Positions 26,262 to 35,102 of a stretch of DNA of 64,000 nt are shown here, piece by piece. The notes under the pieces were generated by a model that did not search any database, had not been told where the DNA came from, and saw nothing but the letters and a program-made list of their open reading frames with translations. The number at the start of each line of letters is the position of its first letter. The first letter of the stretch is position 1. This DNA comes from Lachnospiraceae bacterium (GTDB taxonomy: Bacteria > Bacillota > Clostridia > Lachnospirales > Lachnospiraceae). A program made the position numbers and the translations under genes. The stretch is from positions 25,823-89,822 of the forward strand of contig JAPFDH010000083.1 in the NCBI GenBank assembly GCA_026169045.1, given 5' to 3'.

Positions 26262-27329
26262 ATGAAGGCATGGGAAGATAAAATAAGGCGGGTAACTCCG
26301 TATGTGCCGGGTGAGCAGCCAAAAAAACCGGTTATTAAACTAAACACAAACGAGTGTCCCTATCCGCCATCACCGGCGGTAAAAGAAGTGTTGGAATCCA
26401 TGGATACAACGTACCTGCGCCTGTATCCGGATACGGAAGCGACAGCATTGGCTAAGGCATTGGCTCTGACATATGGGATCAATGAGGATCAGATTTTTAT
26501 TGGTGTCGGTTCCGACGATGTGTTGGCAATGGCATTTATGACGTTTTTCCAGGGAAAGAAACCGATTTTATTCCCGGATATCACATACTCGTTTTATGAT
26601 GTGTGGGCTGAACTTTTTCGGATTCCTTACGAAAAGATTCCTCTGGATGCGGAATTTCATCTGGTGAGGGAAAATTACTATAAGGAAAATGGAGGAGTCA
26701 TTTTTCCAAATCCCAATGCACCTACCGGAATTGCTGAAAATCTGGATTTTATTCGGGATATTCTTGTGCATAATCAGGATGTTATTGTTATTGTAGATGA
26801 AGCATACATTGATTTTGCAGAAAAACCGTCAGCGATAGAGCTTTTAAAGGAATTTGAAAACCTTTTGGTGGTACAGACCTTCTCAAAATCCAGGGCGATG
26901 GCCGGAATGCGGATCGGATATGCATTCGGATCAAAAGAATTGATTCATGCGATGAAAGACATTAAATATTCCTTTAATTCCTATACCATGAATATGGCGG
27001 CACAGGCGGCTGGCACAGCAGCGGTTTTAGATCAGAAATATTTTGAAAGTACCGTTGAAAAGGTGGTAGAGACAAGAAAAAGAACAGCGGATTGTTTGAA
27101 AAAATTGGGATTTGTTTTTCCAGAATCAGAGGCAAATTTTATATTTGCCAGTCATAAAACGGTACCGGCAAAGCAACTTTATGAAGAATTGAAAAAAAGA
27201 GATATCTATGTCCGTTATTTTAACAAACCAAGGATAGATAATTATTTGCGCATTACCATTGGGACGGATGAACAAATGGAACATTTAATTACTGCTTTGG
27301 AAGAAATCTTAGATGAAGCGAACCGGTAA
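26262..27329 (+). CDS. hisC: Histidinol-phosphate aminotransferase family
   Basis: The 355-residue PLP enzyme has HisC features: KLNTNECPYPPSP near the start, FPNPNAPTG, VIVDEAYIDFAE, and the Lys in QTFSKSRAMAGMRIG. HisC converts imidazole-acetol phosphate to histidinol phosphate; relatives act on aromatic amino acids or cobalamin precursors. It is not in a his operon here, so the exact substrate is open. A strong terminator follows. Confidence 0.8.
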   Translation: MKAWEDKIRRVTPYVPGEQPKKPVIKLNTNECPYPPSPAVKEVLESMDTTYLRLYPDTEATALAKALALTYGINEDQIFIGVGSDDVLAMAFMTFFQGKKPILFPDITYSFYDVWAELFRIPYEKIPLDAEFHLVRENYYKENGGVIFPNPNAPTGIAENLDFIRDILVHNQDVIVIVDEAYIDFAEKPSAIELLKEFENLLVVQTFSKSRAMAGMRIGYAFGSKELIHAMKDIKYSFNSYTMNMAAQAAGTAAVLDQKYFESTVEKVVETRKRTADCLKKLGFVFPESEANFIFASHKTVPAKQLYEELKKRDIYVRYFNKPRIDNYLRITIGTDEQMEHLITALEEILDEANR

Positions 27330-27365
27330 AGTGAATACAATTTTCCCAAAATATGGAAATGGAAG

Positions 27366-27403
27366 CGGGGCAGCATGAGCAAAAGTCATGCTGCCCCGTT
27401 TTT
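27366..27403 (+). terminator. Terminator after hisC-like gene
   Basis: CGGGGCAGCATGA pairs perfectly with TCATGCTGCCCCG over a 7-base loop, followed by TTTTT. Confidence 0.93.
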
Positions 27404-27443
27404 CAGTATCCGCATAATGGAATCAAAGGTAAAATCTTTGAAT

Positions 27444-28007
27444 TCATAGAAATATCCCTCTTTCTGTTAAATGTTTTTTCATTTTTTCCCGGATACGGGT
27501 TAAACGGACAGATACATTTTTTTCAGAAAGTCCTACACGTTGTGCTATGTCGGTATAACGATCGGCAAACCAATAGCGGCGCATGAAGATGACACGGTTT
27601 TCCGTTGTCAGTGTGTCTAAAAATTGTTCAATGAGACGTGCCAATTCTCTGACCTCAATTTCGTCTTCTACCGTGTTTTTGTCAGCAATGCAGGATTCTA
27701 TTTCTGTCATAGCTACGGTGTAAGTGCTGTTTCGTTTGTCGGCTGTTTTCTTCCAGTAACAGTGGAGTGAAATATTTCTTACGATTTTTAGGAGGTAGGA
27801 CAAAAGGGGAGAAGGATTTGCTGGGGGAATGGCATTCCATGCACCAAAATAGGCGTCATTGATGCATTCCTCCGCATCTTCGGTATTGTTTACAATGTTA
27901 TAGGAAAATCGTTTACAGACATTTCCATATTTATGATCCAATTCCTGTATAGCCTGTTCGCTGCGGCGGTAAAACAGATCAATGATTTCTTCATCTTCCA
28001 TAAACAT
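27444..28007 (-). CDS. RNA polymerase sigma factor, ECF-like sigma-70 family
   Basis: The 187-residue protein has a region 2 segment (NNTEDAEECINDAYFGAWNA, the DAEEC motif for core binding and -10 recognition) and a region 4 helix-turn-helix (RYTDIAQRVGLSEKNVSVRL). No regions 1 or 3 are present, as in ECF factors. The start at 28007 has AAGGAG close upstream; an in-frame ATG at 28001 has better spacing. No anti-sigma factor gene lies beside it. It is 59 bases downstream of the MATE gene on the same strand. Confidence 0.85.
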   Translation of the reverse strand: MFMEDEEIIDLFYRRSEQAIQELDHKYGNVCKRFSYNIVNNTEDAEECINDAYFGAWNAIPPANPSPLLSYLLKIVRNISLHCYWKKTADKRNSTYTVAMTEIESCIADKNTVEDEIEVRELARLIEQFLDTLTTENRVIFMRRYWFADRYTDIAQRVGLSEKNVSVRLTRIREKMKKHLTERGIFL

Positions 28008-28066
28008 GATCTCCTTTCTTCTTTTACCTATATACTACAGTTTTAGAAAGGAAAACTACACCATTT

Positions 28067-29428
28067 TTATAATTTGTGAATCCATTTTCCGCTTTTAAAC
28101 CGCCATAGAAAGAAGGAACTGCGGCAAACCCAGTCGATTACCATGGCAATCCATACACCTGCCAGGCCAAGACCGAAAAACTGCCCCAAAAGATAGGAAA
28201 AACCGATACGGAATGTCCACATAGATGCGATGGAAACGATCATAATAAAACGGGCATCGCCACCGGAGCGCAATGCATTGGGGAGTGCAAAGGCAATAGG
28301 CCAGAGAAAGGCTCCACAGATTCCATGAAGAAGTACAACAAAGCGGGCCATGGCGAAGGCATCCGGTTCCAGATTATAAAGGGTCAGAATGGGATCACAT
28401 AGGAAAACCAAAATCAGATTTAAAAGTCCCATACTGATATAAATAATCTGCATTAGTTTTTTTGTATAATACTGTGCCTGTTTCGTTTCGTTTGCTCCAA
28501 GAGTTTGTCCAACAACCGTAATCATGGCCAAACCGATGGCACTGCCGGGGATCACTTCAAAGGAAGCCAGCGTATTTCCCACCGCATTGGCGGCGATGGA
28601 AGCAGTGCCGAAGGTGGAGACAAGGCTTGCCACCAGCAACTTTCCAATTTGAAACAGACTGCCATCCAATCCTGTGGGAATACCGATTCCAAGAATTTCT
28701 TTAATTAATTTCCAGTCAAATCCAAGACGAAAATGGGCATCGATATGAATGGGACGTGTCTGGTTGTGGATTACAAAGATCATGACACCGGCTGCTACAA
28801 TACGGGATATTAGTGTAGGTATTGCGACTCCGACGACACCCAGGTGAAAGATCAACACAAGAATGGCATTTCCGGTGACATTGATAACATTCATGAGAAT
28901 AGAAGTTTTCATGGAAATTTTGGAATCGCCCATGGAGCGGCAGAGTGCTGCACATCCATTGTACAGTGCTAAAAAAGGATACGAACATGCTGTGATATAA
29001 AAGTAAGTTTCAGCAGCATTCATAACATTGGTATCCACATGGCCGTAAATAGCCGATAAGATCCATTGATTTCCAAGAAGAGACAAGACCATGATGAAAA
29101 TTCCCATCGCTCCTACAGAAAGAACAAGCTGATTGGCAGCGCGACAGGCGTCTGCCTCTCTTCCTTTTCCAAGATAGTGGGAAGAAATGACAGCTCCACC
29201 TGTAGCCAGGGCAGAGAATACCTGAATCAAAAGAACCGATATGGTATCTACCAGAGATACTCCGCTGGTGGCATATTGACCGGCTTGAGAAACCATCATA
29301 ATATCTGCCATACCTACGGTAACTGCCAGAATCTGTTCAATTATAAGAGGAATAATTAAACGTTTTAAAGCAGCAGTATCAAACATGGGATTGGAAAACG
29401 GAAGAGATAATTGTCTGTTATTAGCCAT
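28067..29428 (-). CDS. MATE family efflux transporter
   Basis: The 453-residue protein has about 12 transmembrane helices in two MATE halves, with conserved pieces such as GMADIMMVSQAG, STFGTASIAANAVGN and GDARFIM. Members exchange Na+ or H+ for drugs or metabolites across the membrane. GAGG six bases upstream favours the ATG at 29428 over that at 29440. It may share a transcript with the sigma factor gene downstream. Confidence 0.88.
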   Translation of the reverse strand: MANNRQLSLPFSNPMFDTAALKRLIIPLIIEQILAVTVGMADIMMVSQAGQYATSGVSLVDTISVLLIQVFSALATGGAVISSHYLGKGREADACRAANQLVLSVGAMGIFIMVLSLLGNQWILSAIYGHVDTNVMNAAETYFYITACSYPFLALYNGCAALCRSMGDSKISMKTSILMNVINVTGNAILVLIFHLGVVGVAIPTLISRIVAAGVMIFVIHNQTRPIHIDAHFRLGFDWKLIKEILGIGIPTGLDGSLFQIGKLLVASLVSTFGTASIAANAVGNTLASFEVIPGSAIGLAMITVVGQTLGANETKQAQYYTKKLMQIIYISMGLLNLILVFLCDPILTLYNLEPDAFAMARFVVLLHGICGAFLWPIAFALPNALRSGGDARFIMIVSIASMWTFRIGFSYLLGQFFGLGLAGVWIAMVIDWVCRSSFFLWRFKSGKWIHKL

Positions 29429-29833
29429 AAGTCGCCTCATTTCTATGTTTTTTTTGTTATGAACGTTTACGAATCAATACAGACGCAAACTTCAAAAATA
29501 AGAAAAAGACGTATACCAGACGGACTGCAGTGAATCGATCGTTTACCGGGATTTTAAGGAGGTTGCAGTCAGAACTGACAGTGACGTCTTGTTCCATGGA
29601 ATAATAGTTGTATGTGGCTTTCGCTTGATACAATTTTAATTTTAACAAATTTTTTTTGCGGAACAATGGAGAATCCTTTCTTTCAAATGGTGGTTTTTAA
29701 GAAAAGTTTCATGATCTCGTTTGGTTTCTTGTAAGATTTGTGACGGTAATTTCACAAAAAGGTTTGTTATATTAATAAACGAAAAAAATTTGCTCAGCCC
29801 GAAATGGCAGAAGAGAAAAACAGGAGGAATGAA
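29429..29833. other. Intergenic region, no confident gene
   Basis: The region lies between divergent genes. On the minus strand a frame at 29457-29666 (46 residues if started at its internal ATG) ends in a hydrophobic stretch LVYVFFLFLKFASVLI followed by basic residues, but it has no ribosome site. TATATT at 29768-29773 could be the -10 of the downstream operon, without a clear -35. Nothing else is seen. Confidence 0.5.
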
Positions 29834-30445
29834 ATGAAGCGGTTTGGTAAGCGTGTGAACAGGGGATTGGTCTTGGCAGCTGTTATTTTAATTGGTCTGA
29901 TTGTGTTTATTCAAGTGGATCAGTATCAATTTAAAAGTTCAAAGCCGGAAATTGAACAAATGACAAGGGATTATCTGGGAAAAGTAAAACAAAATAATAC
30001 AATGGAGCCGGAAGAATGTGTGAAAGAAACCAAACTTTTATTGACCCAGTATTGGGGAGAAAAGAATGGAATAACGATGGGAATAACCAGAAATAGCATG
30101 GAAAATTATCTCGAATCTGTAAATGCAGATGAAAATGGAAAACTGGATGAGTATATAGATCGGATTGAATCCATTGAGGTCAAAAAAAATGGACCGGGTG
30201 CTGCCAGTGTGAAGGTGGAATATGAAGTAACGCTGAAAGGAAGCGAAAGAGTTTCTTCTTATCGGATATATGGTGTGGAGACGAATTGGTATGGGTACGG
30301 AGGAACTGGCACAGAAGATACCAGTGAAAGCAGACGATATGAAATTAAAATACAGCTGGCACAGAAAAATGACGGATGGAAAATAACCAGCATCGACAGT
30401 TCCTATGAAACGGTGGAAAGCACGACAGAACAACAGGAATCGTAA
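29834..30445 (+). CDS. Membrane-anchored hypothetical protein of an ABC operon
   Basis: The 203-residue protein has one N-terminal membrane segment (GLVLAAVILIGLIVFI) and an extracytoplasmic domain with an alternating beta pattern near its end (ASVKVEYEVTLKG, SRRYEIKIQLAQKNDGWKITS), like NTF2 or DUF4878-type stress domains, though I do not recognise the family. AGGAGG sets the start at 29834. It is followed after 11 bases by an ABC ATPase and permease, so it may be an accessory to that exporter. Confidence 0.75.
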   Translation: MKRFGKRVNRGLVLAAVILIGLIVFIQVDQYQFKSSKPEIEQMTRDYLGKVKQNNTMEPEECVKETKLLLTQYWGEKNGITMGITRNSMENYLESVNADENGKLDEYIDRIESIEVKKNGPGAASVKVEYEVTLKGSERVSSYRIYGVETNWYGYGGTGTEDTSESRRYEIKIQLAQKNDGWKITSIDSSYETVESTTEQQES

Positions 30446-30456
30446 GGAGGGGAAAG

Positions 30457-31422
30457 ATGGAGAGAGAAATGGAATTAGAAAAGAATATAGCGGTAAAAAT
30501 CGAACATGTCAGTAAATGGTTTGGAAAAAGAAAAGTAGTGGATGATTTATCTTTGGAAACCTACGAGGGAGAAGTCTTTGGTTTTTTAGGACCGAATGGA
30601 GCCGGTAAAACAACTACGATTAAGATGGCCGTGGGACTGATTGGGATTGATGAAGGACATATTGAGATCTGCGGTGCGGATGTGGAAAAGAAATTTGAAA
30701 AAGCCATGGCAAATGTAGGGGGAATTGTTGAAAATCCGGAAATGTATAAATATATGACGGGCCTGAATAATTTGAAGCAGTATGCCAGAATGCGAAAAGG
30801 GGTTACTCCGGAACGTATTCGGGAAGTTGTGGAATTAGTGGGGCTGACCAATCGAATTAATGAAAAAATTTCCCGTTATTCTCTGGGAATGCGCCAGAGA
30901 CTTGGAGTGGCACAGGCGCTGCTGCATCATCCGAAAGTTTTAATTTTAGATGAACCGACCAATGGCCTGGATCCGGCGGGAATTCGCAGTTTACGTGATA
31001 TTCTTCGAACAATTGCCCATAAAGAACAGATCTGTGTCATCGTATCCAGCCATCTGATGAGTGAGATGCAGCTGATGTGTGACCGTGTTGGAATTATTGT
31101 AAACGGGAAACTGATACGGGTAACCTCCGTAGAGGAACTGGTACAGGGAGAAAATATAACGGGAGGTCGTTATCGATATCATATTAGTGATTCTGAGAAA
31201 GCCAGCCAGATTATTGGCGGATTCCAGAACGCTTCTGTGATAGAGACCGATCCGAATCATTTGGAAATTCTTTTGGAAGCAGGAAACGAGCAGATTCTAT
31301 CAGAAATTAATAGAAAATTGGTGTTAAACGGGATCGAACTGTATACAGTGGCTCCAATCGAAGGACAGAAATTGGAAGATGCCTTTATAGAATTAACAAA
31401 GGGGGACGGACAAATTGCTTAA
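30457..31422 (+). CDS. ABC transporter ATP-binding protein, BcrA/CcmA type
   Basis: The 321-residue ATPase has Walker A GPNGAGKTTT, signature YSLGMRQRL, Walker B VLILDEPTNGLDP and the H-loop VSSHLM, plus a C-terminal domain of about 90 residues as in bacitracin-export subunits. It powers the ABC-2 permease encoded next, whose start overlaps it by 8 bases. Substrate may be an antimicrobial peptide or lipid-active compound; this is inferred only from the subfamily. Confidence 0.9.
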   Translation: MEREMELEKNIAVKIEHVSKWFGKRKVVDDLSLETYEGEVFGFLGPNGAGKTTTIKMAVGLIGIDEGHIEICGADVEKKFEKAMANVGGIVENPEMYKYMTGLNNLKQYARMRKGVTPERIREVVELVGLTNRINEKISRYSLGMRQRLGVAQALLHHPKVLILDEPTNGLDPAGIRSLRDILRTIAHKEQICVIVSSHLMSEMQLMCDRVGIIVNGKLIRVTSVEELVQGENITGGRYRYHISDSEKASQIIGGFQNASVIETDPNHLEILLEAGNEQILSEINRKLVLNGIELYTVAPIEGQKLEDAFIELTKGDGQIA

Positions 31423-32791
31423 ATTAATAAAAAATGAATGGATCAAAATATTTTCAAAAGCCAGTACGTATATAATGCTTGTATTGGTGGCAGTTTTTGT
31501 AGTTGGTTTTTCCTGGATGATGTTTAGGAATAGTCAATATGAATATTCATCCAACAGCCCGGTGGATGCAAAGGGGGAAATGGAGTATTTAACGTTAAGC
31601 AAACCGGAAGGATATGAAGTGGAAGTAGCCATGTATGAATTTATGCTGGACAGCGGCAGAGAGTGGTACTATGGACAGTGGCAGACCAGTGCACTTCAGG
31701 AAGTATATCAGGAGTTTAAGGCTCCGCTTTTGTATCAGGCAGAAGATTTAACGGAGGAAGTAAAAGATGATTGGAACAATCGTCTGGAAAAGGCATGTGC
31801 ATGTATTTTGGCAAATGACTGGAACGGATATGTGGAAGAACGGTTGGACTATCTGAATGCAACCGTGTCAGATCCTGAAATGTTGGAAGCAAAGTCCTAT
31901 TACTGGAATTTTATGAAGGAAAACAACCTCACACCGGAAGATAAGGATTGGAGAGAAGAATCCGCACGTACCATTGGCAATTTGAAGGAATCATTGGTTT
32001 CTCTGGAAGAACAGAAAGCTTCCGGGGTAATAATCAGTGAAGATATGGAGAAAGAAGTCCGGGATCCGTTGGCACTGGAAGAATACCGGCTGGAACACGG
32101 AATTGAATTTTATGTAGATGAAAATGGTAATACACAGAATTTATTTTATAATGCATGGAATCAGGGAAACATGATTGTAGTGATGGCAAGTATAGTAATG
32201 GTTGTGTTGGCAGGCGGATGTGTGGCCAATGAGTTTTCCAACGGAACGATCAAATTCTTGCTGATCAATCCGGTAAAGAGAAGTAAAATTATTATCAGTA
32301 AATATTTGACATTACTGTTGGTATCTGTGGTTATGATTTTTGGTATATTTGTGATAAGCGGGATCACAGATTTATTGTTTTTCGGACTGGATGGTTTAAA
32401 GACACCGATGCTTTCAGTCAAAGACGGAGTGGTTTCCCAGACAAGTGCTGTTTTTTATGTGATGAAAACCTATTTTTACCAAGGACTGAATTTGATCGTT
32501 ATGATGACCATGGCGTTTATGATTTCTTCCCTGCTTCGCAATTCAGCAGTATCCATAGGAATTGGAGTGGCATCACTGATGGGTGGAAGCATGCTGGTAC
32601 AGATTTTAGCAATGTTTGGTTGTGACTGGGGAAGATATGTTCTCTTTGCAAATACAGATTTAATCGGTATCGCACAGGGAAAAGGAGTCTTTGCCAATCA
32701 GAATCTGACCTCTTCCGTTGTTATTTTGGCAGTTTATATGGTTCTGTTTTTGTTTATTGCATACGATGGCTTTACGAGAAGAGAAGTGTAG
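31415..32791 (+). CDS. ABC-2 type permease
   Basis: The 458-residue protein has one N-terminal helix (YIMLVLVAVFVVGFSW), a large outer domain (about residues 35-245), then five helices (NMIVVMASIVMVVLAGG to VVILAVYMVLFLFIAY). This is the usual layout of BcrB/NatB-like permeases. The start is TTG 31415, within the end of the ATPase gene, with GGGGGACGGA upstream. Translational coupling to the ATPase is likely. Confidence 0.85.
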   Translation: MLKLIKNEWIKIFSKASTYIMLVLVAVFVVGFSWMMFRNSQYEYSSNSPVDAKGEMEYLTLSKPEGYEVEVAMYEFMLDSGREWYYGQWQTSALQEVYQEFKAPLLYQAEDLTEEVKDDWNNRLEKACACILANDWNGYVEERLDYLNATVSDPEMLEAKSYYWNFMKENNLTPEDKDWREESARTIGNLKESLVSLEEQKASGVIISEDMEKEVRDPLALEEYRLEHGIEFYVDENGNTQNLFYNAWNQGNMIVVMASIVMVVLAGGCVANEFSNGTIKFLLINPVKRSKIIISKYLTLLLVSVVMIFGIFVISGITDLLFFGLDGLKTPMLSVKDGVVSQTSAVFYVMKTYFYQGLNLIVMMTMAFMISSLLRNSAVSIGIGVASLMGGSMLVQILAMFGCDWGRYVLFANTDLIGIAQGKGVFANQNLTSSVVILAVYMVLFLFIAYDGFTRREV

Positions 32792-32799
32792 ATGGATCC

Positions 32800-32990
32800 G
32801 AACTGTTACCTAAATTTGTAACAGTTCAGTCTGCGCCATTCGTAAAACCGCACTGCGTGCTTATTGTGGCTGTCGCCACTGTTTTACTCATTTACAGGCG
32901 CTCAGCTCATAGGTCTGAGCGGTCGAAAAATTATGCAAGCATAATTTTCTCTCCCGTTACAGCCCTATGGCTGAACTGTTACCTAAATTT
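32800..32990 (+). repeat. MITE-like element with 12-bp inverted ends
   Basis: GTAACAGTTCAG at 32818-32829 and CTGAACTGTTAC at 32971-32982 are perfect inverted ends of a 165-bp unit. The 18-base stretch GAACTGTTACCTAAATTT occurs directly on both flanks (32800-32817 and 32973-32990). The right part matches 14425-14486. No ORF is inside. The gap 32792-33317 otherwise holds a promoter and the leader of the helicase gene. Confidence 0.75.
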
Positions 32991-33011
32991 TGGGATTTCT
33001 GGGAGAAAGAA

Positions 33012-33040
33012 TTGACAGATAGAACTCCATCTGTTATACT
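33012..33040 (+). promoter_or_regulatory. Near-consensus promoter for the DEAD-box helicase leader
   Basis: TTGACA 33012-33017 and TATACT 33035-33040 are spaced by 17 bases. The start codon is 277 bases further on, which gives a long 5' leader. Confidence 0.8.
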
Positions 33041-33134
33041 TGTAAAGCTGTCAAAAGGGAGAAAATCCGAATGACAATTTGTGCAATTTGATGTATGGAC
33101 AAAATGAAATGGCAATGAAACGCATTGAGGTTGC

Positions 33135-33170
33135 AAAAGGGTATTCGACTGCGGTTGGATACCTTTTATT
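33135..33170 (+). promoter_or_regulatory. Terminator-like hairpin in the helicase leader (possible attenuator)
   Basis: AAAGGGTAT pairs with ATACCTTTT (nine pairs with one wobble), around a 14-base loop, followed by a T-rich tail. It lies in the leader between the promoter and the gene, about 150 bases before the start codon. DEAD-box genes often have long regulated leaders. Confidence 0.5.
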
Positions 33171-33317
33171 TTCGCATTAAGAGTGGGAAACAGTTGCAGA
33201 ATTGTGGATGATACAAAAAAGTAACAATCCGTTTGTGGATATCTTCTCTGTTTGGACGGCTGGAATAGTTGGATAATGAAACAGATTGAAATGATATGAA
33301 TAAAGATAGGAGTTTGA

Positions 33318-34946
33318 ATGGAAGAACTGAGATTTGATGAATTAGGATTACAAGAAGCGTTGATGCGGGCAGTGGCGGATATGGGGTTTGAGGCTGCTTC
33401 GCCGATTCAGGCACAGGCAATTCCGGTGGAATTGGAAGGCAGGGATGTGATCGGCCAGGCTCAGACCGGTACAGGAAAGACGGCTGCATTTAGTCTTCCA
33501 CTGCTGGAAAAGATTGATCCAAAAAATAAAAAATTACAGTCTCTGATTTTGTGTCCCACAAGGGAGCTGGCGATTCAGGTAGCAGAAGAAATTCGTAAGT
33601 TGGCAAAATACATGCATGGAATTAAAATTCTCCCCATTTATGGAGGGCAGGATATTGTAAAGCAGATCCGGAGTCTAAAAGGGGGCGTGCAGATTATTAT
33701 CGGTACGCCGGGACGTGTAATGGATCATATGCGCAGAAAAACAATTAAACTGGATCATGTGCATACCGTGATACTGGATGAGGCAGATGAAATGTTGAAT
33801 ATGGGATTTGTGGAGGATATTGAAACAATATTGGAATCCGTTCCGGAAGAACGCCAAACCGTATTGTTTTCTGCCACAATGCCGGAAGCGATTATGAATA
33901 TTGCAAAGAATTTCCAGAAAGATCCGGTTCTTGTGCGCGTATTGAAAAAGGAACTTACCGTGCCAAAAATCGGACAATATTATTATATGGTACGGCAGAA
34001 AAATAAAGCAGAAGTATTGTCCAGGCTTCTGGATATGTATAATCCAAAGTTATCGTTGGTGTTCTGTAACACAAAGAAGATGGTGGATGAACTGGTCAAT
34101 GAATTACAGGGAAGAGGATACTTTGCAGAAGGTCTTCATGGAGACTTGAAGCAATCTCAGAGAGACCGGGTGATGGCAGGATTCCGCAACGGAAAAACGG
34201 AAATTTTGGTAGCTACCGATGTGGCAGCCAGAGGAATTGATGTGGACGATGTGGAAGCTGTGTTTAACTACGATATTCCTCAGGATGAAGAGTATTATGT
34301 CCATAGAATCGGACGTACCGGACGTGCCGGGAGAGAAGGTATGGCCTTTAGCCTGGTGGTTGGTCGGGAAATTTATAAATTGAAAGACATTCAACGCTAC
34401 TGTAAGACGAAGATTCATGAAAGACAGATTCCGTCCGTCAATGATGTAACGAAAATAAAAACCGACAATATTCTTACCCGTATGAGTAAGATTATTGAGG
34501 AAGAGGATCTGGGCAGTCTGATACAGGCGATTGAGGAAAAGATCAACGAAGAAGAATATTCCTCTTTAGAATTGGCAGCAGCATTTTTAAAAGATATTTT
34601 AGGGGAAGAGTCAGAAGAAATTGAAGAAATTTATTCGCCGGAACAGTGGGAAGAAGGCAGAGGCCGCGGACGCAAGAGCGGAAGGGGTGCAGAAGCAGGT
34701 ATGACCCGTCTGTTCATTAACATCGGAAAGAAACAGGGAATCCGTCCGGGAGATATTGTGGGAGCAATTGCCGGAGAATCGGGTATTCCCGGAAAAATGA
34801 TAGGAAGCATTGATATGTATGACCGCTATACATTTGTGGATGTACCGCGGGGCCAGGTCAGTGCAATCATTAAGGCAATGAAAAAGAGCAAAATAAAAGG
34901 AAAATCTGTGAATGTGGAACGGGCAAACAATGCATCGAATTCCTGA
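33318..34946 (+). CDS. deaD: DEAD-box RNA helicase with DbpA-like RNA-binding domain
   Basis: The 542-residue protein has the Q motif near residue 20 (ASPIQAQAIP), motif I AQTGTGKT, motif II DEAD, motif III SAT, and motif VI HRIGRTGRAGR. After an RG-rich linker (RGRGRKSGRG) the C-terminus from about residue 458 is a DbpA RNA-binding fold (TRLFINIGKKQGIRPGDIVG). Such helicases work in ribosome assembly, RNA decay and cold adaptation. GATAGGAG precedes the start. Confidence 0.92.
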   Translation: MEELRFDELGLQEALMRAVADMGFEAASPIQAQAIPVELEGRDVIGQAQTGTGKTAAFSLPLLEKIDPKNKKLQSLILCPTRELAIQVAEEIRKLAKYMHGIKILPIYGGQDIVKQIRSLKGGVQIIIGTPGRVMDHMRRKTIKLDHVHTVILDEADEMLNMGFVEDIETILESVPEERQTVLFSATMPEAIMNIAKNFQKDPVLVRVLKKELTVPKIGQYYYMVRQKNKAEVLSRLLDMYNPKLSLVFCNTKKMVDELVNELQGRGYFAEGLHGDLKQSQRDRVMAGFRNGKTEILVATDVAARGIDVDDVEAVFNYDIPQDEEYYVHRIGRTGRAGREGMAFSLVVGREIYKLKDIQRYCKTKIHERQIPSVNDVTKIKTDNILTRMSKIIEEEDLGSLIQAIEEKINEEEYSSLELAAAFLKDILGEESEEIEEIYSPEQWEEGRGRGRKSGRGAEAGMTRLFINIGKKQGIRPGDIVGAIAGESGIPGKMIGSIDMYDRYTFVDVPRGQVSAIIKAMKKSKIKGKSVNVERANNASNS

Positions 34947-34959
34947 TTGCAGATAGAGC

Positions 34960-35010
34960 AAAACGGTCACACAGGGTGAGAAAAGTCAAACCATGTGTGA
35001 CCGTTTTTTT
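34960..35010 (+). terminator. Terminator after the helicase gene
   Basis: AAAACGGTCACACA (34960-34973) pairs with TGTGTGACCGTTTT (34994-35007), followed by more T. Confidence 0.93.
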
Positions 35011-35036
35011 GCGTGCAGACAACGGGCTGTGCGCGG
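35010..35036 (+). repeat. Dispersed ~27-bp repeat, copy 2
   Basis: TGCGTGCAGACAACGGGCTG and the bases after it match 49871-49897 at 22 of 27 positions, all differences being transitions. GCAGACA here also pairs with TGTCTGC at 35061-35067, making a loose palindrome between two genes. Confidence 0.65.
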
Positions 35037-35102
35037 ATGTATGCATACGCATAGGTCGACTGTCTGCGAATGTGAGAAACTCATAAAGTATGTTTCTTAT
35101 CA

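Noticed and set aside
27353..27586. Plus-strand 77-codon ORF after the hisC-like gene
   Set aside because: It begins in the terminator and runs antisense to the sigma factor gene.
29457..29666. Minus-strand 69-codon ORF with a hydrophobic end
   Set aside because: No ribosome site and no recognised family; kept only as a note in the intergenic entry.
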